Numbered from the stretch's first letter, positions 23,637 through 35,859 are shown. The stretch: DNA of 64,000 bases from Monoplex corrugatus (GCA_030674185.1 CM060307.1:46086181-46150180); one strand, 5' to 3'. The notes: generated from the letters alone by a model not told the origin. Numbers and translations: made by a program.

Positions 23637-24530
23637 GATAAAAACATCAGCACACAGACAATAAGAACATCAGCACACAGATAAAGAATATGTCAGCACA
23701 CTGACAATACAGACGTCAGCACACAGACAATAAAAACATCAGCACACAGACAAAGAATATGTCATCACACTGACAATAAAGGCGTCAGCACACAGACAAT
23801 AAAAACGTCAGCATACAGACAATAAAGACGTCAGCACACAGACAATAAAAACATCAGCACACAGACAAAGAAGTCACAATGACATACGGACGTCAGCACA
23901 CTGACAATACGGACGTCAGCACACTGACAATATGGACGTCAGCACACAGACAATAAAAACATCAGCACACAGACAAAGAATATGTCAGCACACTGACAAT
24001 ACGGACGTCAGCACACTGACAATGCGGACGTCAGCACACAGACAATAAAAACATCAGCACACAGACAAAGAATATGTCAGCACACTACAATACGGACGTC
24101 AGCACACTGACAATAAAGACGTCAGCACACAGACAATAAAGGCGTCAGCACACAGACAATAAAGGCGTCAGCACACAGACAATAAAAACATCAGCACACA
24201 GATAAAAAATATGTCAGCACACTGACAATACAGACGTCACACACAGACAATAATGGCTTCAGCACACAGACAATAAAGACGTCAGCACACAGACAATGAA
24301 GACAGCAGCATGGAGATAAAGAAGACAGCAGCACTTAGATAATCAATACATCAGCAGACAGATATTGTATCAACTCAGAGATCTTCAGCATATCAGCACA
24401 CAGATAATCAGTACATCAACACACAGATATTGATAACGTCATCACAGATGACAGAGACGTCACCAAGCAGATAATGAAGACGTCAGCACACAGATAACGA
24501 AGACGTCATCACATAGAGTGGACTTGGTTC
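23633..24530 (-). repeat. Minisatellite, about 23-bp unit with GACGTC core, reverse of 8680-9235
   Basis: Unit approximates gacaataaagacgtcagcac, the reverse complement of the unit at 8680. The flanks also match: gtgtccatacagaatgaggtg at 24567 corresponds to ctctctgtggacactgtcc at 8618 on the other strand. So the two arrays are copies of one locus in inverse orientation. Confidence 0.88.
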
Positions 24531-24684
24531 ACCTCGTTGTGTCTGTTATCCACAGGACTTACAGTGTCCATACAGAATGAGGTGTCTGCCATAACTCATT
24601 GACCAACATGGCTGCTGCTGATGGCCACTATGTCAATGGCTTCTTTCCTTCAAACTATCTGGTGCTGAACTCACGTCCTGACAG

Positions 24685-24947
24685 ACAGGGAAATAAGAGA
24701 GAGAGACAGAGACAGACAGAGAGGGAGAGACAGACAGACAGACTGATAGACAGAGACAAAGAGACAGAGACAGACAGAAACAGAGGCACAGAGAGGGACA
24801 GAGAGACACACACAGACAGAGAGAGACAAACAGAGAGACAGTGAGAGAAGAGACAGACAGAGAGAGAGAGAGACTCACAGAGAGAGAGAGAGGAGAGAGA
24901 GGAAGAGACAGAGAGAGGGAAAGAGAGACAGACAGACACACAGACAC

Positions 24948-24982
<35 letters not shown>

Positions 24983-24985
24983 AAC
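24685..24985. repeat. (GACA)n/(GA)n low-complexity block
   Basis: Purine tract. The flank agctgtctggt...gagatcc...caaatggattttttt at 25005-25055 recurs at 25145-25198, so a unit of about 140 bp, including part of the repeat, is duplicated. 25200-25560 has no gene. Confidence 0.93.
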
Positions 24986-25562
24986 AGAAACATAAGAGGC
25001 ATGCAGCTGTCTGGTGAAAAAGAGAACGAGAGATCCCCGAGCAAATGGATTTTTTTCGCACTCAAATACAGAGAGATAGAGACAGACAGACACACAGGTA
25101 GACTGACACACAGACAGACATAGAGACAGAAACAGAGAGACATACAGCTGTCTGGTTAAGAAGAGAAGGACAGATCCCGAAACAAATGGATTTTTTCACT
25201 CAAACGCACACAACAAAGTTCCCATTCTCAAAGCAAACACTTCCCAAATAAGACTGAGTCGGTTAGTGTGGGATGGGAGAAGTTGTAAGTCTTCACAGCT
25301 ACCGACATTCCATCTTCACTATCACATGTCTTTGGTAAATGGCAGATGGAGACAGGAGAAGAAGGGAGAGGGGGAAGGGTGAAAGCAGAAGGATGGACAG
25401 ACCTGATCCCTCAGAGAGGGCAAAAGACAAAGGATGAACGGACAGAAAGACGTCTTGTACCTACACATGTCGACACACTAAACCAAAGACTGGGGCTGAT
25501 TGTGGCTGATGTGACTGGGAAATAAATAGAGGATGTTTTCAGCTTTTTTACATATATACATA

Positions 25563-25565
25563 CAT

Positions 25566-25646
<81 letters not shown>

Positions 25647-25707
25647 CATACATACATACATACACCATACACACACTCTCATGCCCTTACAAAACCACAC
25701 ACCCACA

Positions 25708-25763
<56 letters not shown>

Positions 25764-25797
25764 AACACACACACACACACAAACACACACACATGTT
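25563..25797. repeat. (CA)n microsatellite, left arm of a CA/TG pair
   Basis: CA tract with CAT and CAAA interruptions. Confidence 0.95.
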
Positions 25798-25817
25798 GAT
25801 GACTGGGTTTGCCGGTT

Positions 25818-26180
<363 letters not shown>

Positions 26181-26730
26181 AGGGAAAAAGTAATGAAATG
26201 TCGAGTCGTCTATTTTCCCCTACTAATTCTACCTCACAATCTTATTGCACAGGCACAAGCCTAGCTTATGGAGTACTCTTTCTTTGATCCGCACATTCCC
26301 CCACCCCACCCCCAAGCTGTGAATGGGGACTTGACTATGTTCAGGGCTGAGGAAGTTTAAAAACAAAAAGGAGAGGGGAAAAAGAGAGGAGGAAAATAGG
26401 TGTATGCATTGATGCGTGTACCTAGGTGTGAGATCAGACGGGGATCAAGATGTATGTACTCTGGTTGGAAAACATGATAGGCTTCATAGTTTTGTAATGT
26501 GAGTTGTCAACTTGTATTAGTCATTGTACAGTTTGATATTGCTGAGGGGGATCAGGGAAAAATTCTGTGGAACGATTGTCTCTAATGTATATGATATAAA
26601 TGCTGTGCTTGTCTTCATGGATTGAAATAATGGAGTTTGCGTTTGTATGTCAATATGTTTATATATATGCATATGCATAAAATGAATAAAAAAATGTTTT
26701 AAAAAGGAGAGGGAAGATGGGCACTATCCT

Positions 26731-27180
26731 TAATAATGATAATAACAATAACGACAGCAATGATAATAATATTTACAATATTAACAATAATAACAATAAT
26801 AATGATACGGCGCCAAATCTTGACGATTCAAATCAAAGCTCACTCACATACCAGGCATACGCATACAACCGACGAAGACCATCTTGCAATATTTGATACA
26901 CAGACTGAGGGAAAGAAGTTGTTGTAGAATTCATTGTTGGAAAAAGAGGTAGGGTTATTAAATTGGATTTAAAAGCAGACAGTACAGGTGTTAGGCGAAG
27001 GCAGAGCGGAAGTCAATTCCAGACTTACAATGAAAGCCTTAATAAAAGTTGCAGGATCTACACATTCATACCTCCAAGACTTAAGAATTGTAGGAGAAAC
27101 ATTCTAGCTTTTTTTAAGCGTGTGTCCAAGTCTCTATGTAAAGTCCCCATCAATAAAAATGCATGTAGAGTCTAAAAGGC
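26731..27180 (-). mobile_element. L2-like LINE 3' fragment
   Basis: Starts at an AAT/AAC tract with ggcgccaaatcttgacgatt, then retains blocks aligned to 17150-17300 (ttgg-atttaaaagcagacag..., gcagagcggaagtcaattccag). This is the 3' UTR and last codons of an L2-type LINE in reverse orientation. Confidence 0.65.
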
Positions 27181-27204
27181 GGATGGATTTCTCAGTGTGG
27201 TATG

Positions 27205-27368
27205 GTCATCAACCATCTTGTTGATGCCATGACAAAACGGCCATCTGCTATACCTGTACAGTATTTAATGTTGGGATGTGTTGACCTTCAGCATACCATT
27301 GGTTGATAGTTCACATAGTCCATGATTTAGCAGAGAACACAAAAAGACAATAAGCGAACAGTGATGCA
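27205..27368 (+). mobile_element. Solo arm related to the foldback element
   Basis: Blocks cttgttgatgccatgac, ccat-tgctatacctgta, gttgatagttcacata and catgatttagcagag match the right arm of the inverted repeat at 63687-64000 in order and spacing. Only one arm is present here. Confidence 0.65.
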
Positions 27369-27649
27369 GTACACTTAGTATCCCCGCCGCAAGCAATCTA
27401 GTGGACGAATTTAATCAACGATTTCTCCCTATTAGTCATTTGCTGAGGCTGTCGGGACAAGCCATGGGTCGACCCTACCGAAGGGTCCGTCTGTGCACAG
27501 AAAGGTCGAGAGCTAATTACCAGACTTAAGTATATAACATAAAGAGTTGATTAGAAGGTCTAGACAGAAAGACTTACTGGTCAGTGACGCCGAAATCAGA
27601 AAATGCAAATCCCCACTCACTCTTCCTAATCTCTGTGGTGCTACGTGTC

Positions 27650-27765
27650 TATCTTTGTCTCGGTCTCGGTCTCTTTTTGTCTCTCTGTCTCTATCTCTGT
27701 CTCTCTTTCTCTCTGTCTCTCTCTCTGTCTCTCTTTCTCTCTGTCTCTCTCTCTCTCCATCTCTC

Positions 27766-27796
<31 letters not shown>

Positions 27797-27895
27797 CTAT
27801 CTGTCTGTCTGTCTGTCTATCTGTCTATCTACCTGTCTGTGTGTGTGTCTGTGTGTCTATCTTTTTCTCTGTCTCTTTCTGTCTCTCTCTTTCTG

Positions 27896-27950
<55 letters not shown>
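27650..27950. repeat. (CT)n/(CTAT)n/(CTGT)n compound microsatellite
   Basis: Ends in an uninterrupted T tract. 27369-27649 has nothing recognisable. Confidence 0.95.
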
Positions 27951-27975
27951 TTTTCCCCCAAGTCGATGATGGCTT

Positions 27976-28126
27976 CAGGAAGCTAGTGGATAATAATAAT
28001 AATTACAATATTTATATAGCGCAAAATCTTGATAAAATCAAATCTAAGCGCTGAGGGTGAGGGAGTCAAATAAGTCTTTGCAGCTTTTTGCAGTCGGTGA
28101 ATAGGGCGCGGGAGTCAAAGGGTTAA
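27976..28126 (+). mobile_element. TTAA palindromic MITE, copy 4 (right half), interrupted
   Basis: caggaagctagtggata (27976-27992) and gggtgagggagtcaaa (28055 on) are contiguous in other copies but are here split by an L2-type LINE tail. The right end is gtcaaagggttaa (28126). The left half is missing. Confidence 0.85.
27993..28054 (-). mobile_element. 62-bp L2-type LINE tail inserted in a MITE
   Basis: Almost identical to plus 16950-17014: (ATA)n, attacaatatttatatagcg and aaatctaagcgctga. An extremely 5'-truncated retroposition event, with only the last 50 or so bases plus tail. Confidence 0.85.
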
Positions 28127-28319
28127 TCCAGAGGTGGGTTGCTTGGGGCACCACAAATATTCTACCACTCTTTTTCTCTGTCCTCAGCGGCTACCAGGGA
28201 GCCACTGAAAATTAAACCCGTCCATTGTCTGACTGTTATCCTGCCACGCCTTCTTTGATCCAGCGATGTGCAATAAACTTTTAGTGTGGATTACTATTAT
28301 TACATCAGAAATGGCAAGC

Positions 28320-28421
28320 TCCTGCAGCGGTTTAGTGCTTGAAACGCCCGCGTCTGGTGAGAGGAGTATAGAGTTCGATTTCCGATCGGATTGAGATTTG
28401 TTTTATCCCTTCCAACGGACT
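28320..28421 (+). mobile_element. tRNA-derived SINE, head part
   Basis: gcagcggtttagtgcttgaa (A-box region) and agttcgatttcc (B-box region) at tRNA spacing. The body continues at 28700 after an inserted MITE. Confidence 0.6.
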
Positions 28422-28699
28422 CTAACCCTTTGACTCCCGCACCCTATCCACCAACTGCAAAAACTTAACCTTTTGACTCCCTCACCCTATCCACCAACTG
28501 CAAAAACTTAACTCTTTGACTCCCGCACCCTATCCACCAACTGCAAAAACTTAACCCTTCGACTCCCTCACCCTATCCACCAGCTTCCTGCAGGAAGCTG
28601 GTGGATAGGGTGAGGGAATCAAAGTTAAGTTTTTTTCTTTGCTAGCATGGTTGGCAATGCAGGATGCTGGTGGACAGGGTGCAGGAGTCAAAGGGTTAA
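28422..28699 (+). mobile_element. TTAA palindromic MITE, copy 5, with triplicated left arm
   Basis: The left arm (starting TAACCCTTTGACTCCC, ending ccaactgcaaaaactt) occurs three times in tandem at a period of about 46 bp before the inner palindrome (28551-28626, centre cttcctgcaggaag). The right outer arm follows (gctagcatggttggcaatgc... gcaggagtcaaagggttaa). It sits between the head and body of a SINE. Confidence 0.9.
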
Positions 28700-28925
28700 G
28701 CTGTGGTCTTTCGGATGATAATGGAGAATCTGCGTGCAATGTATACTTAGGGCACGTAAATCAATCCACGGCAACGGAAGAGTTTGTCCGGGGAAAACTG
28801 TACACAAGTCAAGTCCATTGTAGTAGATCAAGGAAAAGAGACGATGGCAGAAACAAACGGGTAGCGCTAAGCTGTGTGGCCATGTCCTTTTACCGGGGGC
28901 AGTGTCGCCATCCTACTTGGAAAAG
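28700..28925 (+). mobile_element. SINE body
   Basis: Blocks ggtctttcggatgataatgg, gcacgtaaatcaatccacgg and gggtagcgctaagctg occur in this order. They resemble a SINE that I recall as abundant in caenogastropods and match, in part, 14076-14235 and the reverse of 57050-57300. Confidence 0.65.
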
Positions 28926-28945
28926 CTGTCATTACAAGGACTAAA

Positions 28946-29270
28946 TACAACACAACACAACACAACACAACACAACACAACACAACACAACACAACACAA
29001 CGACACAAACACACACGACACGACACACAAACACGACACAACACAACACAACACAACATACACACAACATAACACTCCACTCCACTACATTACACTACAC
29101 TACACTGCATTACACTACACTACACTACACTACATGTACACTACGCTACACTAAACTACACTGCACTGCACTACACTACACTACATTACACTATACTACA
29201 CTACATTACATTACACTACACTACACTACATTACACTACACTACACTACATTACACAACCCAACACAGCA
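28946..29270. repeat. Pentanucleotide arrays (AACAC)n then (TACAC)n
   Basis: Two successive pentamer families differing at one position, with few interruptions. Confidence 0.95.
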
Positions 29271-29404
29271 AAGCACACTATGGTACCACACGAAACATAT
29301 AAAACAACACAGTATAATGCGATACATTGGGATATAATATGATGAACACATCCAGTGCAGTGTTTGTCCATTGAACATTTCTCTTCTGATCAGAAGAGAA
29401 ATTA

Positions 29405-31285
29405 TTAAAATGCATGGATGTCACAAAAGAAACATACTTGCTGAATGTCACACAAGATATGAACTTGATGAATGTTACAGAGGAAGTATCCTTGCTGAAT
29501 GTTACAAAAGAAATATACTTGCTGAATGTTACAAAAGAAATATACTTGCTGAATGTTACGAAAGATATGAACTTGCAGAATGTCACGAAATATGTGAACT
29601 TGCTGAATGTTACAAAAGAAATGAACTTGCTGAATGTTACAAAAGAAATGAACTTGCTGAATGTTACAAAAGAAGCATACTTGCTGAATGTCACAAAAAT
29701 ATACTTGCTGAATTTCATAAAAGAAATATACTTACTGAGTGTCACAAAAGTACACTCGCTGAATGTTACAAAAGATATACTAGGTGAATGTTAGAAACGA
29801 TATGAACTTGCTTAATGTCACAACAGAGGTATATTTGCTGAATGTTGAAAAATATGAACTTGTTGAATTTTGCAAAAGAAATATACTTGCTTGCTGGATG
29901 TTACAAAAGAATATACTTGCAGAAAGTTACAAAAGAAACGCACTTGCTCAATGTTACAAAAGAAATTTACTTACTAGGTCTTACAAAAGATAGGAACTTG
30001 CTGAATGTTAGAAGAGAAGTATATTTGCTGAATATTACAAAAGAAATATACTTGCTGAATGTAAGAAAACTATGAACTTGCTAAATGTTATAACAGAAGT
30101 ATGCATGCTGAATGTTAGAAAAAGATATGAACTTCCTGAATGTTACAAAAATATCAATTTGCTGAATGTCACAAAAGAAATATACTTGCTGAATGTTAGA
30201 AAAGATATCAACTTGTCAAATGGTAGAAAAGGGACGAACTTGCTAATTTTAGAAAAGATATGAACTTGCAGAATGTTAGAAAAGATATGAACTTCCTAAG
30301 GTTAGAAAAGATATAAACTTCCTAAATGTTATAAAAGATATGAACTACTTAAAGTTACATAAGATATGAACTTGCTGAATGTTACAAAAGATAAAAGAAA
30401 TATACTTACTGAATGTCACAAAAATATACTTGCTGAACGTTAGAAACGATATGAACTTGCTTAATGTCACAACAGAGGTATACTTGCTGAAACTTGTTGA
30501 ATGTTAGAAACGATATGAACTTGTTGAATGTCACAAAAGAAACAGACTTGTGGAATGTTAGAAAAATATGAATGTGCTGAATGTCACAAAAAAAACCCAG
30601 ACTTGCTGAATGTTAATAAAATATGAATTTGCTGAATGTCACAAAAGAATTGTACTTGCTGAATGTTAGTAAGATATGAATTTGCTGAATGTCACAAAAG
30701 AACTGTACTTGCTGAATGTCACAAAAGAATTGTACTTGCTGAATGTTAGTAAGATATGAATTTGCTGAATGTCACAAAAGAACTGTACTTGCTGAATGTC
30801 ACAAAAGAACTGTACTTGCTGAATGTTAGTAAGATATGAATTTGCTGAATGTCACAAAAGAATTGTACTTGCTGAATGTTAGTAAGATATGAATTTGCTG
30901 AATGTCACAAAAGAACTGTACTTGCTGAATGTCACAAAAGAACTGTACTTGCTGAATGTCACAAAAGAACTGTACTTGCTGAATGTCACAAAAGAACTGT
31001 ACTTGCTGAATATCACAAAAGAACTGTACTTACTGAATATCACAAAAGAACTGTACTTGCTGAATATCACAAAAGAACTGTACTTACTGAATATCACAAA
31101 AGAACTGTACTTGCTGAATATCACAAAAGAACTGTACTTGCTGAATGTCACAAAAGAACTGTACTTGCTGAATATCACAAAAGAACTGTACTTGCTGAAT
31201 GTCACAAAAGAACTGTACTTACTGAATATCACAAAAGAACTGTACTTGCTGAATGTCACAAAAGAACCGTACTTGCTGAATTGAC
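29405..31285. repeat. Minisatellite, 27-bp unit, about 70 copies
   Basis: Unit: gaatgttacaaaagaaatat plus acttgct. The 5' part is diverged (aga/aca, tatgaac variants); the last 400 bases are highly uniform (cacaaaagaactgtacttgc). Because 27 is divisible by three and the unit lacks stops in several frames, two plus frames (30876-31412, 30889-31284) and one minus frame (30879-31259) stay open. No domain is recognisable in any. Confidence 0.95.
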
Positions 31286-31600
31286 GGTGGTATATAAGCA
31301 GCGGTCAGTCCTTGATCCAGCCCAGAGTTCAGAGAGTGGATGGAAGCTTTTAGCTGGATGGCAATCAGCTTTTGGTTTACCGCTAATAAAAGGGAGTCGG
31401 GTACGTCAGTAAAAACCAGGATTAAGGCTTCCTTAATGAAGATATACACAGTAATACCCCCTGGGACAATGACTTGCAGCACAGCACTTAATGCTTCATT
31501 CAACAATTTATTTGATCCGTCGCAGTCAGAAAGGAGAATGTTTAATGATATGTACATGCAGACTTAGAAACCCCACAAGATTTAGTCTGAAAATATATTA
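31286..31600. other. Unique stretch beside the 27-bp array
   Basis: Contains a TATA-like tatataag at 31291 but no matching initiator at the usual distance and no recognised coding sequence. A minus frame (31557-31219) is hydrophobic and matches nothing I know. Confidence 0.4.
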
Positions 31601-31604
31601 CACA

Positions 31605-31605
31605 C

Positions 31606-31637
<32 letters not shown>

Positions 31638-32890
31638 CAGAGCGAAAGCATAAAGCCCAGAGAGAGAGAGCTTAAAGCCCAGTGAGAGAGAGAGAGATAG
31701 CTTAAAGCCCACAGAGAGAGAGAGAGCTTAAAGCCCACAGAGAGAGAGAGAGAGATAGCGTAAAGCCCAGAGAGAGAGAGAGAGATAGCGTAAAGCCCAG
31801 AGAGAGAGAGATATATAGCTTAAAGCCCAGAGAAAGAGAGATATATAGCGTAAAGCCCAGAGAGAGAGAAGAGAGAGCATAAAGCTCAGAGAGAGAGAGC
31901 GAGCATAAAGCTCAGAGAGAGAGAGAGAGCGAGCATAAAGCCCAGAGACAGAGAGAGAGAGCATAAACCTCACAGAGAGAGAGAGACAAAGAGAGACAGG
32001 GAGAGACAAAGAAAGACAGAGAGAGAGAAAGAGCATAAAGCCGAGGAGAGAGAGGAAGAGGAGAGAGAGAGAGGCATAAAACCCAGAGAGAGAGAGGGGG
32101 GAGACAAAAAGAGACAGAGAGCATAAAGCCTAGAAAGAGAGAGAGAGCACAAAGCCTAGAAAGAGAGAGAGAGTGAGAGCATAAAGCCCAGAGAGAGAGA
32201 GAGACAAACAGAGACGGAGAGACTCAAAGAGAGAGAGAGCATAAAGCCTAAAGAGAGAGAGAGAGAAAGAGAGAGACAGAGCCTAAAGCCCAGACAGAAA
32301 GACAGACACAGAGAGAGCATAAAACATAGAATGAAAGAGAGAAAGAGACAGACAAAGACAGAGAGCATAAAGTCTAGAAACAGATACACAGAGACACAGA
32401 AAAAGAGAGACAGTGAGAGCAATAGAGCATAAAACGAAAAAGAGAGAGAGAGAATAAAGCATAGAAGGAGAGACAGACAAACAGCCAGATAGACAGAAAG
32501 ACAGACAGACATACAGACTGAGAGGTAGAGACAGAGAAAGACAGAGAAAAACAGAGACAAAGCATGAAGCTTGAAAAGAAAAATCAAATAACCTAGAAAA
32601 GGATAGAACATAAAAGCTAGAAAAAGAGAGAGCATAAACCCTATTAGGAAAGGAAGAAAACGTATCAAGAAAAGAAACAGAGAAAGCGCGAAGCCTAGAG
32701 AAAAAGAACTTAAACCCTAGGAAGAGAGAGAACATAAAGCTTATAAAGAGAGAGCATAAAGTCTAGGAAAAGAGAGGAAAGCAAAAAGCATAGAAAGAAT
32801 AGAGACAGCATAAAGACTAGGAAAAGAGAAAGCGAGGTAGCATCAGGCTTGGAAAGAGAGAGAAAACTCACAAAGCCTCAAAAGAGAAAT
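31605..32890. repeat. GA-rich minisatellite with AGCATAAAGCC motif
   Basis: The 11-base motif agc(a/t)taaagcc recurs every 25-45 bases within GAGA/GACA sequence, so this is a minisatellite of variable period grown within a GA tract. Confidence 0.92.
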
Positions 32891-32939
32891 ACAGTAACAA
32901 AGAGAGCTTTAAGCCGCCTCATTGGGAAGACATGACAAA

Positions 32940-33245
32940 AAGCAGTAAATGTCACGATTAGAGTACTGTCACAGGATAAAAGCAGTCAAGGTCACAGACA
33001 TGAACTAGTCACAGACAGATGGGATTAAGGTCCCAGACACATGGGATTAAGAGCATAGATAGATGAGAGTAAGGTCACAGACATCAACTAGTCACAGACA
33101 GCTGGGATTAAGGTCACATACATCAACTGGTCAAAGACAGATGGGATTAAGGTCACAGACATCAACTAGTCACAGACAGATGGGATTAAGGTCAAGGACG
33201 TCAACTAATCATACTAACCACAGACAATGGGATTAAGGTTATGGA
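32940..33245. repeat. Minisatellite, about 39-bp unit
   Basis: Unit contains gtcacagacatcaactagtc then acagacagatgggattaag; about seven units. A related unit appears at 34118-34152. Confidence 0.9.
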
Positions 33246-33249
33246 CGTC

Positions 33250-33540
33250 TAATTATTATTATTATTATTATTGCTCTTCTTCTTATTCTTATTCTTGTTC
33301 TTGTTGCTGCTGTTATTGTTCTTTTTTTTTCTTTTTTTTTTATCGTTATTATTATTATATTTTACTGTCGTTGTTGTTCTTGTTGTTGTTATTATTATTA
33401 TTATCGTTATTGTTATTATTATATTATCCTTCTTCTTCGTCTTCTTCTTCTTACTATTGTGATTACCATTCAAATGTTATTATGATCATTATCATTATTA
33501 TCATCAATATCATCATTGTTGCTATTATTGTTGTTGCATA
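33250..33540. repeat. Trinucleotide block (ATT/CTT/GTT)n
   Basis: Mixed ATT, CTT and GTT tracts. It abuts the tail end of the dispersed repeat, copy 2. Confidence 0.93.
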
Positions 33541-34110
33541 AAACCCAGCCATCTGTGGAAAGCCATATCAGGACTACAACCATTTAAAAAACACACACAA
33601 CATCCCGTTGACCATGAAATAACGAAAGACATGGAAAAGAATATCAAGTGCACATTTCACTGTATTAACACACATGATCTGAGGATATGCCCCTAACGTT
33701 GACCATTCCATCACATTTATCACTGGTGGCAGGGTGGGGGATGAAAAAACAAACCTGACTATACATTATAAACATGACTAAGTACACCAAGATGTATATA
33801 AAAACTGGCCTAAATTACATGACTTTGCTTCTGTACGTCACGTATCCTTAGAGCCAAAAAAAATGAAGTTGATACACATACTCATTTATCAGCCCTAAGA
33901 GAAACTGTTCGAGGCTTTATAGAACACATCTAGGTCATTGGACCAGCAAGGCAGAAAATGATAGGAAGAGATGACAGAAAGTAAAAAGAGCAAGCAGAGA
34001 GAGTGACAGAAAAGGGGAATTTTTTAGCACATAGTTTCCAGAAGATGGGAATACTATTTATACTGAAAGAGCCCCCGGCATCTCCTCGGGGAAGAGGTCA
34101 ACCAATCAGA
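33541..34110 (-). mobile_element. Unnamed dispersed repeat, copy 2
   Basis: Longest copy on this strand: aaagccatatcaggactaca, gaggatatgcccctaac, tataaaaactggcctaa, agagccaaaaa, then gcagaaaatgata, gagagagtgaca and agcccccggcatc. The last three match plus 58930-59070 in reverse. Non-coding. 34111-34420 shows only a vestige of the 39-bp unit. Confidence 0.8.
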
Positions 34111-34419
34111 GACAAGTGGTGTTAAGGTCACAGACGCCAAGTGGTCACAGAACATACAGTCTGTTGACAGGAGACAAACACTTTGGGACAGGTGCTGCTT
34201 CGTTATCCTGACGTGAATATCTGTAAGCTTGGCCTTGCTTTGACTGTGAAACGATTAGTTTCGGCGAAGCCACAGGGAGTACACCAGGAAATCATTCTTT
34301 TCTACAGAACAGCTAGAGCTGCAGTGTACCAAGAGAATGACCATCACGCGTACGTGAAGATTCACTCGAATGCATCGAATGCATAAAAATACTTTGCATT
34401 TTTTACATTTAGTTTCGGT

Positions 34420-34565
34420 TTCAGTTTCAGTTTCTCAAGATGACGTGTTCGCGCTCGGAACGAATGCCATATAAACAAACGTCACAGGCGCCATGTGTAT
34501 GGTGATCATGAGCTGGCCAGGTCCTGAGGCCCTACACAGACTATGTTTCACCTAGTCTATATTTT
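34420..34565 (+). mobile_element. Gastropod-type repeat starting (GTTTCA)n
   Basis: Begins ttcggtttcagtttcagttt-ctcaagatgac and continues cgctcggaacgaatgccata. The block order (ttcagtttctcaag, ttcgga, atgcc, gacc) matches 41330-41545 and 45262-45480 loosely. Confidence 0.5.
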
Positions 34566-34610
34566 ACACTGGTATTTTATCAGCCTACCACTGAAATGAA
34601 AGAAACTGTG

Positions 34611-34685
34611 ACCCCACCTCAGGATCGAACCCACGACCTATGGTTTCTCAGTATGGCGCTTTAACCAGCTGAGCTAGAAGGACTG
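34611..34685 (-). mobile_element. tRNA-like SINE head
   Basis: The minus strand has tagctcagctggttaaagcg (A box and D arm) and gtgggttcgatcc (B box). The acceptor ends do not pair, so it is not a working tRNA gene. Confidence 0.65.
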
Positions 34686-34839
34686 TTTTTTGTTTTTGTT
34701 TTTTTGTTGTTTTTGTTTTTTACAGTTAAACAGCTGAGACTGAGAACAAGTTAAACAGCTGAGACAGAGAACGCCAAATTTTACACCAGCTAGGAAAATG
34801 CTAATACTTTTTTATTTTCTATTTTAGTCTGCCATGTCA

Positions 34840-35215
34840 GTCATTATTCATCATCATGTGTCCTGCCGCATGGCGTTGGCGATCATGACCCTCCAAATGA
34901 ATCTATCCCCTGTCGCTGCGAGTACATCTTCCACCCTACCAGTCTTCAACCATCCTGCAAGTCTGTCCAATATTTTCTCCCTGGGTCTACCTGGTGTTCA
35001 CTTTCTCTCCAGCTTTCCTGTTGTGACCGGGTGCTCTAATTCTCCTTTCCTCATAAAATGTCCTATAAATGTTGCTTGTCTTTTCTTAATCTCCTTTATC
35101 GATTATCTTCTTGCGCCTGCCTCCATCAAAACTGTCTCGTTTGTTTTCTTTGCTGTCCATGGAACTCTCAACATTCTTCTTTGAAAACCCATTTCAGTTG
35201 CCTCAATTTTGTTAT
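34840..35215 (-). mobile_element. RTE-like LINE 3' fragment
   Basis: Reverse complement of the LINE 3' end: tcctgccgcatggcgttggc near the tail through aactctcaacattcttcttt. Minus codons give the IEATEMGFQRRMLRVPWTAK block. 5' truncated. Confidence 0.85.
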
Positions 35216-35339
35216 CATTAGAGAAGCAATGGCAGCAGTTTCCTCGCTCGTGTGTGCATGTCTGTGTGCGTGAGCGTGATGGAGCTTGTGTATTCTCTTC
35301 TTTCTGTAACTGAGAGCGCACGTGAATCTGTTTCTGTGT

Positions 35340-35859
35340 AATTGTCCTTTCTGTCTGCTGGTCTGTCTGTACCTCTGTGTGTGTGTGTGTCTGTCTGTCT
35401 GTATCTGTATCTGTGTGTGTGTGCGTGTGTGTGTATGTGTGTCTGTCTGTCTGTATCTGTGTGTGTGTGTCTGTCTGTATCTCTGTGTGTGTGTGCGCTG
35501 TGTGTGTGTGCGTGTGTGTATGTCTGTCTGTCTGTATCTGTGTGTGTGTGTGTGTCTGTCTGTATCTGTGTGTGTGTCTGTCTGTATCTCTGTGTGTGTG
35601 TCTGTATCTGTGTGTGTGTGTGTGTGTCTGTATCTTGTGTGTGTGTGTGTCTGTCTGTATCTGTGTGTGTGTCTGTATCTGTGTGTGTGTCTGTATCTGT
35701 GTGTGTGTCTGTATCTCTGTGTGTGTGTCTGTATCTTGTGTGTGTGTCTGTACTGTGTGTGTGTGTGTCTGTATCTCTGTGTGTGTGTCTGTCTGTCTGT
35801 ATCTGTGTGTGTTGTCTGTCTGTCTGTATCTGTGTGTGTGTGTCTGTCTGTATCTCTGT

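Noticed and set aside
29405..31285. CRISPR-like arrays (regular 22, 23, 27 and 47-bp repeats)
   Set aside because: Units are directly abutting with no unique spacers, no cas genes, and a eukaryotic context.
31291..31298. TATA box for a Pol II promoter
   Set aside because: tatataag is present, but no initiator at about 30 bases and no downstream gene.
31219..31557. Minus-strand hydrophobic frame of 112 codons next to the 27-bp array
   Set aside because: No recognised domain, and part of it translates the array; not enough to call a gene.
34611..34685. tRNA gene on the minus strand
   Set aside because: A and B boxes are present, but acceptor and anticodon stems do not pair; it is a SINE head.
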